From positions 62,001 through 126,000 of the forward strand of contig NZ_JARFXX010000005.1 of assembly GCF_029218125.1 (NCBI RefSeq): a DNA stretch of 64,000 nucleotides, written 5' to 3'. The notes beneath the pieces were generated by a model. It was given only the letters and a program-made list of their open reading frames with translations, did not search any database and was not told the DNA's origin. Source of the DNA: Oscillibacter faecalis_A. Lineage in GTDB: Bacteria; Bacillota; Clostridia; Oscillospirales; Oscillospiraceae. The position numbers and the translations under genes are program-made. Below, piece by piece: positions 1 to 8,419 of this stretch (positions within the stretch are counted from its first letter, which is position 1; each line of letters starts with the position of its first letter).

Positions 1-2073
1 CGGGTCGCTGTCGTCATAGCTCGGGGCGGGCGGGTTCGCCGTCCACTTGGCGTAGAGCGTCGTATCCGCCGTTACGGTGTCATTGGCAAAATCCCACGGG
101 GTCTGCAACGTGCTGTCCTTGTACCAGCCGCCGAAGGTATAGCCGGACTTCGTTGGGTCGGCGGGCTTGGTGACGGTGCTGCCAGCATCGACGATCACAG
201 GGTCTACCGCGCTGCCGCCGCTGGTTTCAAAGGTGACGGTATAAGTCCGTACCCACTTAGCCGTGAGCGTCATGGCGCGCGTGACCGTATCCGTGTCGAA
301 GTTCCATTTGGCTTTGCTGCCGCTGTTATCGTAATACCAGCCGCCGAAACGATAGCCCTCCTTGGTCGGGGCGGCGGGCGCGGTGAGTTTGACGCCGTTA
401 TCGATGATTGCCGTCGTTCTCGTGCCCTCGTTATCAAAGGTCACGATGAATTTCAAGTTGGGAATCGAAACGCCCTCGGCGATCGTGCCGTCCTCGCCGT
501 TGATGACGGTTCCGCTAAATGTGCCGCCGCTGATGGTACCGTTGTTGATGACCTCGCCGGTAAACTTGCCCTTTTCGATGATGCCGTTGTTATTGAGCAC
601 AGAACCCTTAAACTCGGTGACGCCCTCATCGCTACCGGTGATCTTGAGCGTGGCTCCATGATTTGAGGCACTATTGAGCACCACTTCGCCCGCGATCACG
701 CCGCCGTTGGCATACAGATTTTGGGAAACAATGAAATCGGGACCCACCTCCATGTATATGCCGCTTCCGACAGCAGCGGAGCAGTCTTTGTCAACCTCCG
801 CAAGGCCCGCTATGGTAAGGGTTCCTTCAGCAAATATACCGCCGCCATGGGTCACTCCGCCGGCGGTATTCTCGGCGCTGCACTTCCGGATGGCAGCCTG
901 ATCCTTTAGGGTGAGTGACGATCTGCTGCTGACAAGGACGCCGCCGCCATAGCTCTTTGTCCAACTATTTTGAGAAGATGCCGTCACTTTGCAGTTCTCG
1001 ATCACGGCACTGCCGCTCATGGTAAATTCAGTATTTTTGTTGTGGTGGGACACATAGACGCCGCCGCCCGCGGCGCGCCCGCTGCCCGTGATGCATTCGC
1101 AATTGCTGATGGCCGCATTACCGGACATGGTAAATGCTCCGAGAGCATACACGCCGCCGCCTGGTGCATACGAGGAGTCTTTCGAGGCGGCTTTGCAGTA
1201 GCGGATAGCGGCGCTGCCGCTCATATTGAAAACGGCATTATTATCCCTCATATACACGCCGCCGCCGCGGTCCGCTGCACAACCGATGATGCTGCCGCCG
1301 GTCATGACAAATTCGCCCGCAACATACACACCGCCGCCGTAGACCGCCGAGCAGCCGACAATATTGCCACCCTCCATGGTCAGTTTGCCGCCGGGCTTGA
1401 TATAGACAGCGCCGCCATAGTATGCGTCGTAGACATTAGCGCCGCTACCGAACTGGATCGGATATCCCGTGCCGCCGGTGATGACGCCGCCGGTGACGGT
1501 CTCTGTGCCGCTTGCCTCGTCCAGCACCCACAAGCCGTCGCTGTTCGGGGCAAATTTGTGCGTCGCGTTTGACCCGCTGTCCTTGATGGTCAGGTGAGCG
1601 CCGTCCTCCACGACCAATGGACTGCCGTGTACTTCGTCGTTTTTATACTGGAGTACATGGCCGTTCAGGTCGAGGGTAACATTGCCAGTAATGCGGAGTG
1701 TCTCTGTCAACGTTACATCACCGATGAGATTGTATTCGCCGCCGGTGAGCTCCGTCATGTCTGCGGTCAGCGCTGTGCCGCGCAGCCGCCGCACCAGATG
1801 AAGGGTGGATTCCCTTTGAATATTGTAGTCCATCAAAGTACGGCCATCCTCCAGCTCCTTGCCAGCAAAAATGAGCCGTTGCTGGTCGGGCGGGATGCTT
1901 TCCTTTTCCTGAATTTTATCCTTCACATTATCAATGCTGTCGGTGAGTTCCACCTCCAGCGTGATGGTCTTGCCGGTCAGCGTCTTGACAAAGAGCTGCA
2001 TGGCGCTTGCGCTCACGCACAGGGCAAGGCACAGCACCAGAACTGCCAGAATGCTGAATAATCGTTTCTTCAT
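1..2073 (-). CDS. Secreted ubiquitin-domain / beta-helix / InlB B-repeat surface protein (3' end off window)
   Basis: Open for 691 codons from ATG at 2073 with no in-frame stop to base 1; GGAGGG sits 7 nt upstream. Residues 1-24 are a signal peptide (MKKRLFSILAVLVLCLALCV, then SASA) with an AxA cleavage site. Residues 25-99 are a ubiquitin domain: it opens MQLFVKTLTGKTITLEVE and later has IPPDQQRLIFAGKELEDGRT, STLHLV and RRLRG. The Leu8/Ile44/Val70 patch and Lys6, 11, 27, 29, 33 and 48 are kept; Lys63 is Arg and Gly76 is Thr. About residues 110-520 form a right-handed beta-helix of repeated GGGVY and MSGSA-type turns. Two InlB B-repeats (TKEGYRFGGWYYD, TKSGYTFGGWYKD, each closing with AKW) occupy about residues 537-675. 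No LPxTG or SLH anchor is visible; the C terminus lies outside the window. The role is unknown; presenting ubiquitin to host factors is inference. Confidence 0.93.
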   Translation of the reverse strand, partial: MKKRLFSILAVLVLCLALCVSASAMQLFVKTLTGKTITLEVELTDSIDNVKDKIQEKESIPPDQQRLIFAGKELEDGRTLMDYNIQRESTLHLVRRLRGTALTADMTELTGGEYNLIGDVTLTETLRITGNVTLDLNGHVLQYKNDEVHGSPLVVEDGAHLTIKDSGSNATHKFAPNSDGLWVLDEASGTETVTGGVITGGTGYPIQFGSGANVYDAYYGGAVYIKPGGKLTMEGGNIVGCSAVYGGGVYVAGEFVMTGGSIIGCAADRGGGVYMRDNNAVFNMSGSAAIRYCKAASKDSSYAPGGGVYALGAFTMSGNAAISNCECITGSGRAAGGGVYVSHHNKNTEFTMSGSAVIENCKVTASSQNSWTKSYGGGVLVSSRSSLTLKDQAAIRKCSAENTAGGVTHGGGIFAEGTLTIAGLAEVDKDCSAAVGSGIYMEVGPDFIVSQNLYANGGVIAGEVVLNSASNHGATLKITGSDEGVTEFKGSVLNNNGIIEKGKFTGEVINNGTISGGTFSGTVINGEDGTIAEGVSIPNLKFIVTFDNEGTRTTAIIDNGVKLTAPAAPTKEGYRFGGWYYDNSGSKAKWNFDTDTVTRAMTLTAKWVRTYTVTFETSGGSAVDPVIVDAGSTVTKPADPTKSGYTFGGWYKDSTLQTPWDFANDTVTADTTLYAKWTANPPAPSYDDSDP

Positions 2074-2100
2074 TGTGATCCCTCCATGATGAAAGTGGTA

Positions 2101-2138
2101 TGGTGCATCCAATGGATGCACCAAGGGGATATCCCCTT
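2101..2138 (-). terminator. Two adjacent hairpins between the TetR gene and the surface-protein gene
   Basis: A near-perfect dyad (TGGTGCATCC / GGATGCACCA) is followed by a perfect palindrome AAGGGGATATCCCCTT. Both lie in the 73-bp gap after the TetR stop codon and before the surface-protein ribosome site. There is no long T-run, so they may act as a weak terminator, attenuator or mRNA stabiliser. The other surface-protein gene in the window (61339) also has two consecutive hairpins in its leader. Confidence 0.5.
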
Positions 2139-2146
2139 GCCTAAAT

Positions 2147-2836
2147 TTACTGTTCCGTCAGGGCCTCAAAGCCCTTTTCCGCCTGTTGGACGGTCTTTTG
2201 GATGATGCCCAAAGCCATTGTGTGCAAATCCATCCGCAAGACGGCCGCTGTGACTGCCGCCCGCTTCTCCTTCGGCACGTCATAGAGCTTCAATGAACAG
2301 TCCAGAAAGCGGGAAACCTTGGCCTCCATCGTGAAATATACATCGCAGGGAACCGACATGAAGCCCCGCATGATACTGCCTGACGCGATCTCCATCTCGT
2401 AGAAGTCCTTGGGCTGCGCCTCCGGCAGATAAGGCCCGAAAATAACTTGCAGCCGCTTCGTTGTGCTTTTGTACAGATACGCCGCGATGGAAGGCAGGGA
2501 GTATGCCATCACATACAGCTCCCGCAGCGGCTCGGTCAGCTCGGCAATGTGAAGCTGGAGGGCCGTTTCCACGGCGTACAGGAGCACAGGATCTTGTTCC
2601 CCGCTGTGCTGTCCCGCCAGAGCGAATTGCCCGCTGAACATCCGCTTTACCAGCTCCAGCAGCAGCGCCTCCTTACTGGGAAAAACATGGAAGAACGAGC
2701 TCTGTCCGATGCCCGCCGCCTTTGCGATCTCGCCGGTGGTGGTTTTCGTGTAGCCCTTTTCCAGGAACAACGCCACCGCCGCCCGTAATACCTTTTGCTG
2801 CGTTATAAGGCCGTTTAACAGTTTTCCTTTCGGCAA
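2147..2836 (-). CDS. TetR/AcrR-family transcriptional regulator
   Basis: 229 aa. The N-terminal helix-turn-helix is clear (residues about 12-60: VLRAAVALFLEKGYTKTTTG then EIAKAAGIGQSSFFHVFPSK), followed by an all-helical ligand-binding region. The start is TTG at 2836, placed 7 nt after AAGGAGG; no ATG in frame fits as well. It is the intact regulator of a resistance locus whose exporter (3537-5325) is broken. Two dyads of the form GTTAG-N6-CTAAC at 6179-6238 are likely operators for it or a relative. The ligand is unknown. Confidence 0.9.
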   Translation of the reverse strand: MPKGKLLNGLITQQKVLRAAVALFLEKGYTKTTTGEIAKAAGIGQSSFFHVFPSKEALLLELVKRMFSGQFALAGQHSGEQDPVLLYAVETALQLHIAELTEPLRELYVMAYSLPSIAAYLYKSTTKRLQVIFGPYLPEAQPKDFYEMEIASGSIMRGFMSVPCDVYFTMEAKVSRFLDCSLKLYDVPKEKRAAVTAAVLRMDLHTMALGIIQKTVQQAEKGFEALTEQ

Positions 2837-2875
2837 ATCACTGCCTCCTTATAATTTACTTGCGATTACACTTTT

Positions 2876-2904
2876 ATAATAGCATACATTATGTGTCCGC
2901 GCAA
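2876..2904 (-). promoter_or_regulatory. Promoter of the TetR gene
   Basis: On the minus strand TTGCGC (2904-2899) and TATTAT (2881-2876) are separated by 17 nt, 40 nt upstream of the TTG start. A short near-dyad (ACACATAATGT) lies in the spacer and could be an autoregulatory site; that part is inference. Confidence 0.5.
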
Positions 2905-3100
2905 GAAAAAATTCTGCTGACATATAAAAAATCCGTAAAATCGTCAGGCTTCACGTTTTTTCATCGGCCCCGACATTGGTTTCCACGGGGCTTTGTGTGA
3001 CCCAATATAATGACAGCCAAGATACAGCGTGGGTAAGTCAAATAACTCTGTACCTGTTCGATCGTATACATCGCGCTTCTCTAAAAACATCAGAAAGCGC

Positions 3101-3131
3101 TTGACTTAAAGTTAAGTTCATGTGCTACTAT
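3101..3131 (+). promoter_or_regulatory. MerR-type promoter with 19-bp spacer and central dyad
   Basis: TTGACT (3101-3106) and TACTAT (3126-3131) are 19 nt apart, the stretched spacing typical of MerR-regulated promoters, and the spacer region carries the dyad ACTTAA-AG-TTAAGT. It points at the UvrA-like remnant that starts about 140 bp downstream. No merR gene is found nearby. Apart from this promoter and that of the TetR gene, I see no gene in the 2837-3272 gap. Confidence 0.55.
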
Positions 3132-3272
3132 AAACAATATGGCAGCAGGAAAGCTGCTTCAAGAGGAAAAAAGACTGCGCCGATTGCTGTGCGGAAAAAT
3201 TGCCGCGCACAAAGGCGCAGCTTGAAATGTAATTTGATTCCAAAACGGCAGAAAGCAGAGGGATGAACCGCG

Positions 3273-3529
3273 ATTGATAAAATACTGATTCGCGGAGCGA
3301 AAGTCCACAATCTAAAAAATATAGACGTCGATATTCCGCTGGGGAAAATCGTGGGTATTGCCGGGGTGTCTGGTTCCGGCAAATCCTCCCTTGCGTTGGG
3401 TGTGCTGTATGCGGAGGGCTCCCGCCGCTATATCTCGAAGCCCTTTCCACCTACACCCGCCGCCGCATGACGCAGGCGTCCAAAGCAAGCGTGGACGAGG
3501 TACTGTATAACGCCTTTGTAGGTATTTGA
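3273..3529 (+). pseudogene. UvrA-like ABC ATPase fragment, frameshifted and truncated
   Basis: The frame from 3276 reads DKILIRGAKVHNLKNIDVDI and then GVSGSGKSSLA, the Walker A of UvrA-type proteins, followed by LYAEGSRRYI. At about 3440 the match moves to another frame (EALSTYTRRRMTQASKA, VDEVLYN) and ends at a stop at 3527-3529. Only the first ~85 residues of a protein normally 750-950 residues long remain, and there is no normal start codon. UvrA paralogues of this type occur in drug-resistance loci; this one is dead. Confidence 0.8.
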
Positions 3530-3536
3530 TCATCGT

Positions 3537-5325
3537 TTAAGCCTCCTTTGCCACTTTCCATTGGACAGACTGCTGGTAGTCTCTCCACATCGTTCCGAAC
3601 AGACTCTGCTCACCCTTGGAAAGCTCTGCGAAAGTCCCGTCTTCTGTCAGATGACCGTCCTTTAATACAAAAATACGGTCGGCATTTACAACGGTGGGCA
3701 GGCGGTGGGCTCATAATGACGGTGCGGCCCTTTGCCAGCTCCTTGAAGGCCGCCTGCACCCTTGTCTCGTTATCGGGGTCTGCAAAGGCGGTGGCTTCGT
3801 CCAAAATCAGCACCGGCGCGTTTTTCAGCATGGCGCGGGCAATGGCAAGCCGCTGCGTTTCACCGCCGGAGAGGTAGATGCCCTGTGAGCCGATGACGGT
3901 ATTTGCGCCATCCGGGAATTTTTCAATGATGTCCATGCACTGCGCCGCCCGGAGCGCCGAGAACACCTCGTCATCCGTGGCGTCGGGCTTACCCATGCGG
4001 ACATTGTCCAGAATGCTGCCTTTGATGAGGCGCCTGTTTTGGAACACAAAGGATACCGTGTCCATCAGCTTGTTTTTGTCGATGTCCTTCACATTTACGC
4101 CGCCGATGGAGATACTGCCGCTCTGCGGGTCAAAGAAGCGCGCAACCAGCGCCGCCAGCGTGGATTTGCCGCCGCCGGATGGGCCGACAAACGCCGCCGT
4201 TTGCCCTGCGCCGATGGAGAGGGAGACATCCTCCAGCACATTTTTGGCACCGTCATAGCTGAAGGTAACATGGTCCAGCGTCACGGAGCTGTCCTTGGGA
4301 TGCTGCGGAGCGCTGGGCTGAGAAAGCGGCGGGCTTTGCAGCACACTGTCAATGCGGGTGATGGCGTCCTGCACGATCATGCCGTTCTCGCTCATAAACA
4401 TCAGCTTGGTAAGGGTCAGGGAGATGACCGGCGTGATGATGATGTAAAAGAGCAGATTCAGCAAAATGCCGTTGTCTGCCCCGCCGTGGGAAAACAGGAA
4501 GCCGCCCGCGATCAAAAACACGAACACGCTGTTGACCGCCAGCGTATAGAGGGTCATGGGCCAGCGAAGCTGCTTGGTGTAGGCGATGACCCAACGCTCA
4601 TAGTTGTCGATGGTCCCCTTGAATTTTTTGAAGGAGAACACCGTCTGACCGAAGGTTTTGACCACGGGGATGCCGCGCACGTACTCCACCGCTTCGCTGG
4701 ACATATCCGCAAGCGCGTTTTAATACTGGGTCATCTTGTCCTGCAGCTTTTTGCCGGTCATGCTGGTCATGGCAAGAAAAGCAAGTACCACAGGCACAAG
4801 GCTCAAAAGTCCCAGCCGCCAGTCAAAGGCCAGCAGCAGTGCTAAAAGTCCCACAATGGTCGCCATGGCCTTGGCCTTGTCGGGTAGCTGGTGAGCGAGA
4901 TAGGTCTCCGCCGCTCCGGCGGTTTCGGAAATGGTGCGGCGAAGCTTGCCGCTGCCGAACTGCTCGATGGCGCCCAGCGGCAGGGTGGCGATATGCCGGG
5001 TCATGGCAAGGCGCAGATAGGTGGCGATGCGGAATGCCGCGAGGTGTGAGCACATCAGTCCCATGATGTACACCAGCACGGCGGCGACAGCAAATATCAC
5101 CGCCCTCCAGCCGTAGTGCGTTACATGGACCGCGTTTTCATATTGCGGTGCGACCGCGATGACCTCCTTGAGGATACGCCAGATGTACCAGAACGGCACC
5201 AGCGCCAGCAGTGCACCGGCGGCAGACAGTACCCATGAAAGGTAGGTCAGGCCCCGGTATGCTCCGGCGTACTCCAGCAGCCGGGATAAATTGGATTGCT
5301 TTTTCAATGGAATGCTTCCCTTCAA
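3537..5325 (-). pseudogene. ABC exporter (fused membrane and ATPase domains), broken by a nonsense codon and a frameshift
   Basis: Two halves in one frame are split by an in-frame TAA (4722-4720) inside MTQY-stop-NALADMSSEAVEYVRG, where relatives would have a sense codon. The upstream part (201 aa) holds the first membrane helices; the downstream part holds the rest plus the ATPase (Walker A GPSGGGKSTLA, signature LSGGETQRLAIARA, Walker B PVLILDEATA). After TVIM the frame shifts by an apparent 2-nt loss near 3710; the true tail (AHRLPTVVNADRIFVLKDGH onward) continues in another frame to TAA at 3539-3537. Restored, it would be a ~596-aa half-transporter. The first half appears to start at a TTG. 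A small open frame ends at its start (35 codons from ATG 5429) and is unassigned. Confidence 0.9.
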
Positions 5326-5469
5326 ATCAATGCGGAGAAATGTGCCGCGGCAGTCCTGCCTGCATAGCCTGACAGGCGGTATGCGGCAGCCGCACCGGCT
5401 TGAATTTGCCCGATAGCGATTTGCTTCATAGCGGACGCCCTTTCTTTGTGAAACTTCACATTTCTTCTC

Positions 5470-6075
5470 TCACTTCCGTGCTGTGACGCACAGCCAGCTT
5501 TTTCTTTTGTGAATTTGTACATCGTGAAATCCGACCTGCTCCAGATACGTTTTCAGCTCAATGTCCTTATAGACGGTCATGCCATCGATGATCTCTGTCC
5601 ATTTCTCACCGCTGTTTGTGTCGCCGCCGCTTTCATTGCAGATGAGAAAGGTGCCGCCGGGCTTCAGCACACGCCAAACCTCGCGGAAGCACTGCGGCAG
5701 GTCCGGCCAGAAATAGACCGTTTCAAAAGCCGTAACAGCGTCGAACCAATCACTCGCGAAGACCATATCCGTCACGCTGCCTTGCAGGACCGTACAGCGT
5801 CCCTCCGCGATGGCGGCCTGATTGAGCTTTTTTGCTCTTTCCACGCTGACAGGTGAATGATCGATGCCTTTTACACTCCCTTTTCCGCACTTTTCCAGCA
5901 GCATTCGGATGGTTGCCCCGCCTCCGCAACCGCAGTCCAGCACTCTTGCGTCCGGCGGAGGAGCCAGAAATTGAAGCCCCCACCTTGCAATGGAACCGTG
6001 GCCAATATTCATCATGGTGACCATGAGCTGCCCGCCAAGCCCCGCGGGCTTGCGGGTATTTTCAAAAAATGACAC
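5470..6075 (-). CDS. Class I SAM-dependent methyltransferase
   Basis: 201 aa from GTG at 6075, which follows GGAGGT by 6 nt; a longer frame to 6102 has no comparable site. Motif I is VLDCGCGGGATI, the acidic end of beta-2 is GIDHSPVSVE, and FDAVTAFETVYFWPDL followed by REVWRVLKPGGTFLICNE is typical of small-molecule methyltransferases of the UbiE/BioC group. It is cotranscribed in order with the broken exporter and lies downstream of two TetR-type operators, so it probably belonged to a resistance or metabolite-modifying unit. The substrate cannot be told from sequence. Confidence 0.85.
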   Translation of the reverse strand: MSFFENTRKPAGLGGQLMVTMMNIGHGSIARWGLQFLAPPPDARVLDCGCGGGATIRMLLEKCGKGSVKGIDHSPVSVERAKKLNQAAIAEGRCTVLQGSVTDMVFASDWFDAVTAFETVYFWPDLPQCFREVWRVLKPGGTFLICNESGGDTNSGEKWTEIIDGMTVYKDIELKTYLEQVGFHDVQIHKRKSWLCVTARK

Positions 6076-6178
6076 AGCACACCTCCAGTTTTTAGATTTC
6101 ACGCGGCCCGACGGAATCGGCCGTGATTCTCCGCAGCGGCTTCCGATGCGGAAGATTTCGTTCTTTCATAGCTGACAC

Positions 6179-6208
6179 CACATCAGTTAGAGAAATCTAA
6201 CTGATGTG
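6179..6208. promoter_or_regulatory. Perfect 12-bp inverted repeat, TetR-type operator
   Basis: CACATCAGTTAG and CTAACTGATGTG flank a 6-nt centre (agaaat). It lies about 100 bp upstream of the methyltransferase start. Its core GTTAGA-N4-TCTAAC recurs 37 bp away at 6223-6238, as expected for paired operators of a dimeric TetR repressor. Confidence 0.7.
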
Positions 6209-6222
6209 TACACAGCCTTGCG

Positions 6223-6238
6223 GTTAGAGTAAACTAAC
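6223..6238. promoter_or_regulatory. Second copy of the GTTAG-N6-CTAAC operator
   Basis: GTTAG, agtaaa, CTAAC: same half-sites and spacing as the core of the 6179-6208 dyad, with a centre-to-centre distance of 37 bp (about 3.5 helical turns). Confidence 0.6.
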
Positions 6239-6255
6239 TACAACCCTTTGAAAAA

Positions 6256-6277
6256 TCCGCACTTCTGCGGACTTTTA
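6256..6277. terminator. Small hairpin with T-runs on both sides
   Basis: TCCGCA-CTTC-TGCGGA with A5 before and CTTTTATT after, so it could work in either direction. From here to 6480 I see no gene and no recognisable element. Confidence 0.55.
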
Positions 6278-6478
6278 TTCCAATAATCACTTAACGGTTC
6301 CGTGCCTCAGTATTTTCGACACTTTTCGGTACAACGCGCCGATTTGTCCCAATCAAACATGACCAATGGAACCCGTTCGGCCACATTGTATCATGCTTTT
6401 CTGCTTTTGCAAGATGGGGAGTGAGCAGCTCCGCGCAGCAACGAGTTGAGTAATTTGGATTATAGGAGTGTTTTTGCA

Positions 6479-6517
6479 AGAAAAAAGCTACCGCCTGCAA
6501 AATGCAGACGGTAGCTT
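6479..6517 (-). terminator. Rho-independent terminator of groESL
   Basis: A 15-bp stem (AAGCTACCGCCTGCA / TGCAGACGGTAGCTT on the plus strand, one G-U pair in the RNA) with a 3-nt loop, followed on the minus strand by six T. It lies about 105 nt past the groEL stop. Confidence 0.85.
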
Positions 6518-6623
6518 CATACATATCTCGGCGCTTTTTCGTTGGCAATTGTCGTAAATTTGTGGTAAGTTTATCAGATTGCCAGCGAAAAATCCTTTGA
6601 TTTCAAGGCTTTGCGGGGACGGC

Positions 6624-8252
6624 TTAGTACATGCCGCCCATGCTGGGGTCAGCGGCGGGAGCGGGAGCAGGGGGCTCGGGCTTATCAGCCACCAGAGACT
6701 CGGTGGTCAGCACCATAGCGGAGACAGATGCGGCATTCTCCAGAGCGGAGCGGGTCACCTTGGCCGGGTCGATGATACCGGCAGCAACCATGTCGCAATA
6801 CTCCTCCTTGTAAGCGTCGAAGCCGTAGCCGTTCTTGCCGGAGGCACGGACCTTCTCCAGAATCACGGAGCCATCCAGACCGGCGTTGGCCGCGATCTGA
6901 CGGATAGGAGCCTCCAGAGCCTTGGCGATGATCTGGACGCCGGTCTTCTCGTCGCCCTCAACGGTGTTCAGCAAAGCTTCCACGGCGGGGATGACGTTCA
7001 CAAAGATGGTACCGCCACCAGCCACAACGCCTTCCTCAACGGCGGCGCGGGTAGCGTTCAGAGCGTCCTCAATGCGGAGCTTTTTCTCCTTCATCTCGGT
7101 CTCGGTAGCAGCGCCGACCTTGATAACAGCCACGCCGCCAGCCAGCTTGGCAAGACGCTCCTGCAGCTTCTCCTTATCATAATCACTGGTGGTGACAGCG
7201 ATCTGGTTGCGAATCTGGCCCACACGGTCCTTGATGGCGGTAGCGTCACCGGCACCGTCCACAATGGTGGTGTTCTCCTTGGTGACCTTTACCTGACGGG
7301 CACGGCCCAGCATATCCAGCGTAGTGTTCTTCAGCTCCAGACCAACCTCCTCGCTGACAACAGTGCCGCCGGTGAGGATTGCGATATCCTGCAGCATCTC
7401 CTTGCGGCGGTCGCCGAAGCCGGGGGCCTTGACGCACACAACATTCAGTGTGCCGCGCAGACGGTTGACGATCAGAGTGTTCAGAGCCTCGCCCTCAACA
7501 TCCTCGGCGATGATGACCAGCTTCTTGCCGGACTGGACCAGCTGCTCCAGAATGGGCAGGATGTCGGAGATAACGGAGATCTTCTTATCGGTGATGAGAA
7601 TGTAGGCGTCGTCAATGACAGCCTCCATCTTCTCGGTATCGGTGACCATGTAGGGGGTGATATAACCGCGGTCGAACTGCATGCCCTCCACAACCTCGCT
7701 ATAGGTCTCGGCGGTCTTGGACTCCTCAATGGTGATGACGCCATCGGCGGAAACCTTCTCCATGGCGTCGGCAATGAGCTTGCCGATCTCCTCGTCACCG
7801 CTGGAAACGGCGCCGACGCGGGCGATGTCATTGGAACCGTCCACCTTCTTGGCCTGCTTCTTGACCTCAGCCACAGCGGCCTCAACAGCCTTGGCCATGC
7901 CCTTCTTTACCACGATGGGGTTGGCGCCGGCAGCCAGGTTCTTCAGGCCTTCGTGGATCATGGCCTGAGCCAGCAGGGTGGCGGTGGTGGTGCCGTCACC
8001 GGCAACATCGTTGGTCTTGGTGGAGACCTCCTTCACCAGCTGTGCGCCCATGTTCTCAAAGGGATCGGGCAGCTCGACCTCCTTGGCGATGCTCACACCG
8101 TCATTGGTGATGAGGGGAGCGCCGTACTTCTTATCCAGAACCACGTTGCGGCCCTTGGGGCCCAGGGTGATCTTAACAGTATCGGCCAGAGCGTCAACGC
8201 CGGCCTGCAGAGCCTTGCGGGCTTCATCGCCGCGCATAATGAGCTTAGACAT
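6624..8252 (-). CDS. groL: Chaperonin GroEL (60 kDa)
   Basis: 542 aa, full length for the family. It starts SKLIMRGDEARKALQAGVDA, contains LGPKGRNVVLDKKYGAPLIT and GDGTTTATLLAQAMI (ATP site), and ends in the flexible tail PSMGGMY. It forms the double-ring cage that folds cytosolic proteins with GroES. It is downstream of groES in the same operon (168-bp gap) and under the CIRCE operator at 8752-8778, so it is expected to be heat-inducible through HrcA. Confidence 0.99.
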   Translation of the reverse strand: MSKLIMRGDEARKALQAGVDALADTVKITLGPKGRNVVLDKKYGAPLITNDGVSIAKEVELPDPFENMGAQLVKEVSTKTNDVAGDGTTTATLLAQAMIHEGLKNLAAGANPIVVKKGMAKAVEAAVAEVKKQAKKVDGSNDIARVGAVSSGDEEIGKLIADAMEKVSADGVITIEESKTAETYSEVVEGMQFDRGYITPYMVTDTEKMEAVIDDAYILITDKKISVISDILPILEQLVQSGKKLVIIAEDVEGEALNTLIVNRLRGTLNVVCVKAPGFGDRRKEMLQDIAILTGGTVVSEEVGLELKNTTLDMLGRARQVKVTKENTTIVDGAGDATAIKDRVGQIRNQIAVTTSDYDKEKLQERLAKLAGGVAVIKVGAATETEMKEKKLRIEDALNATRAAVEEGVVAGGGTIFVNVIPAVEALLNTVEGDEKTGVQIIAKALEAPIRQIAANAGLDGSVILEKVRASGKNGYGFDAYKEEYCDMVAAGIIDPAKVTRSALENAASVSAMVLTTESLVADKPEPPAPAPAADPSMGGMY

Positions 8253-8419
8253 AATTGAAAACCTCCCAAATTTAGAAGTAAAGTGTAGTGTGCATTTTCA
8301 TCATTTTCGCCGTGACATACGCGTGGCGAAAATACATTGACTCAGCCGCCGGGGGCGGCGTTCACCAGTTCTCAAACTGGTGGGGGGAATTTAAAGGGGG
8401 ATGAAATCCCCTCTTTAAG

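Noticed and set aside
1777..2001. Ubiquitin domain as eukaryotic contamination or mis-assembly
   Set aside because: It is in frame with a bacterial signal peptide and ribosome site, has bacterial codon use, and is continuous with a bacterial surface-repeat protein.
5322..5429. 35-codon frame between the methyltransferase and the ABC exporter
   Set aside because: Possible small gene (MKQIAIGQIQAGAAAAYRLS), but it is short, unassigned and placed at the edge of a pseudogene; left out as unsupported.
6291..6548. 85-codon minus-strand frame between the operators and groEL
   Set aside because: It overlaps the groEL terminator hairpin and has no ribosome site or homology that I recognise.
6579..8258. 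Long open frame (559 codons) on the plus strand opposite groEL
   Set aside because: GC-rich antisense of a highly biased gene; low-complexity Leu/Gly/Val/His content, no ribosome site, no recognisable domain.
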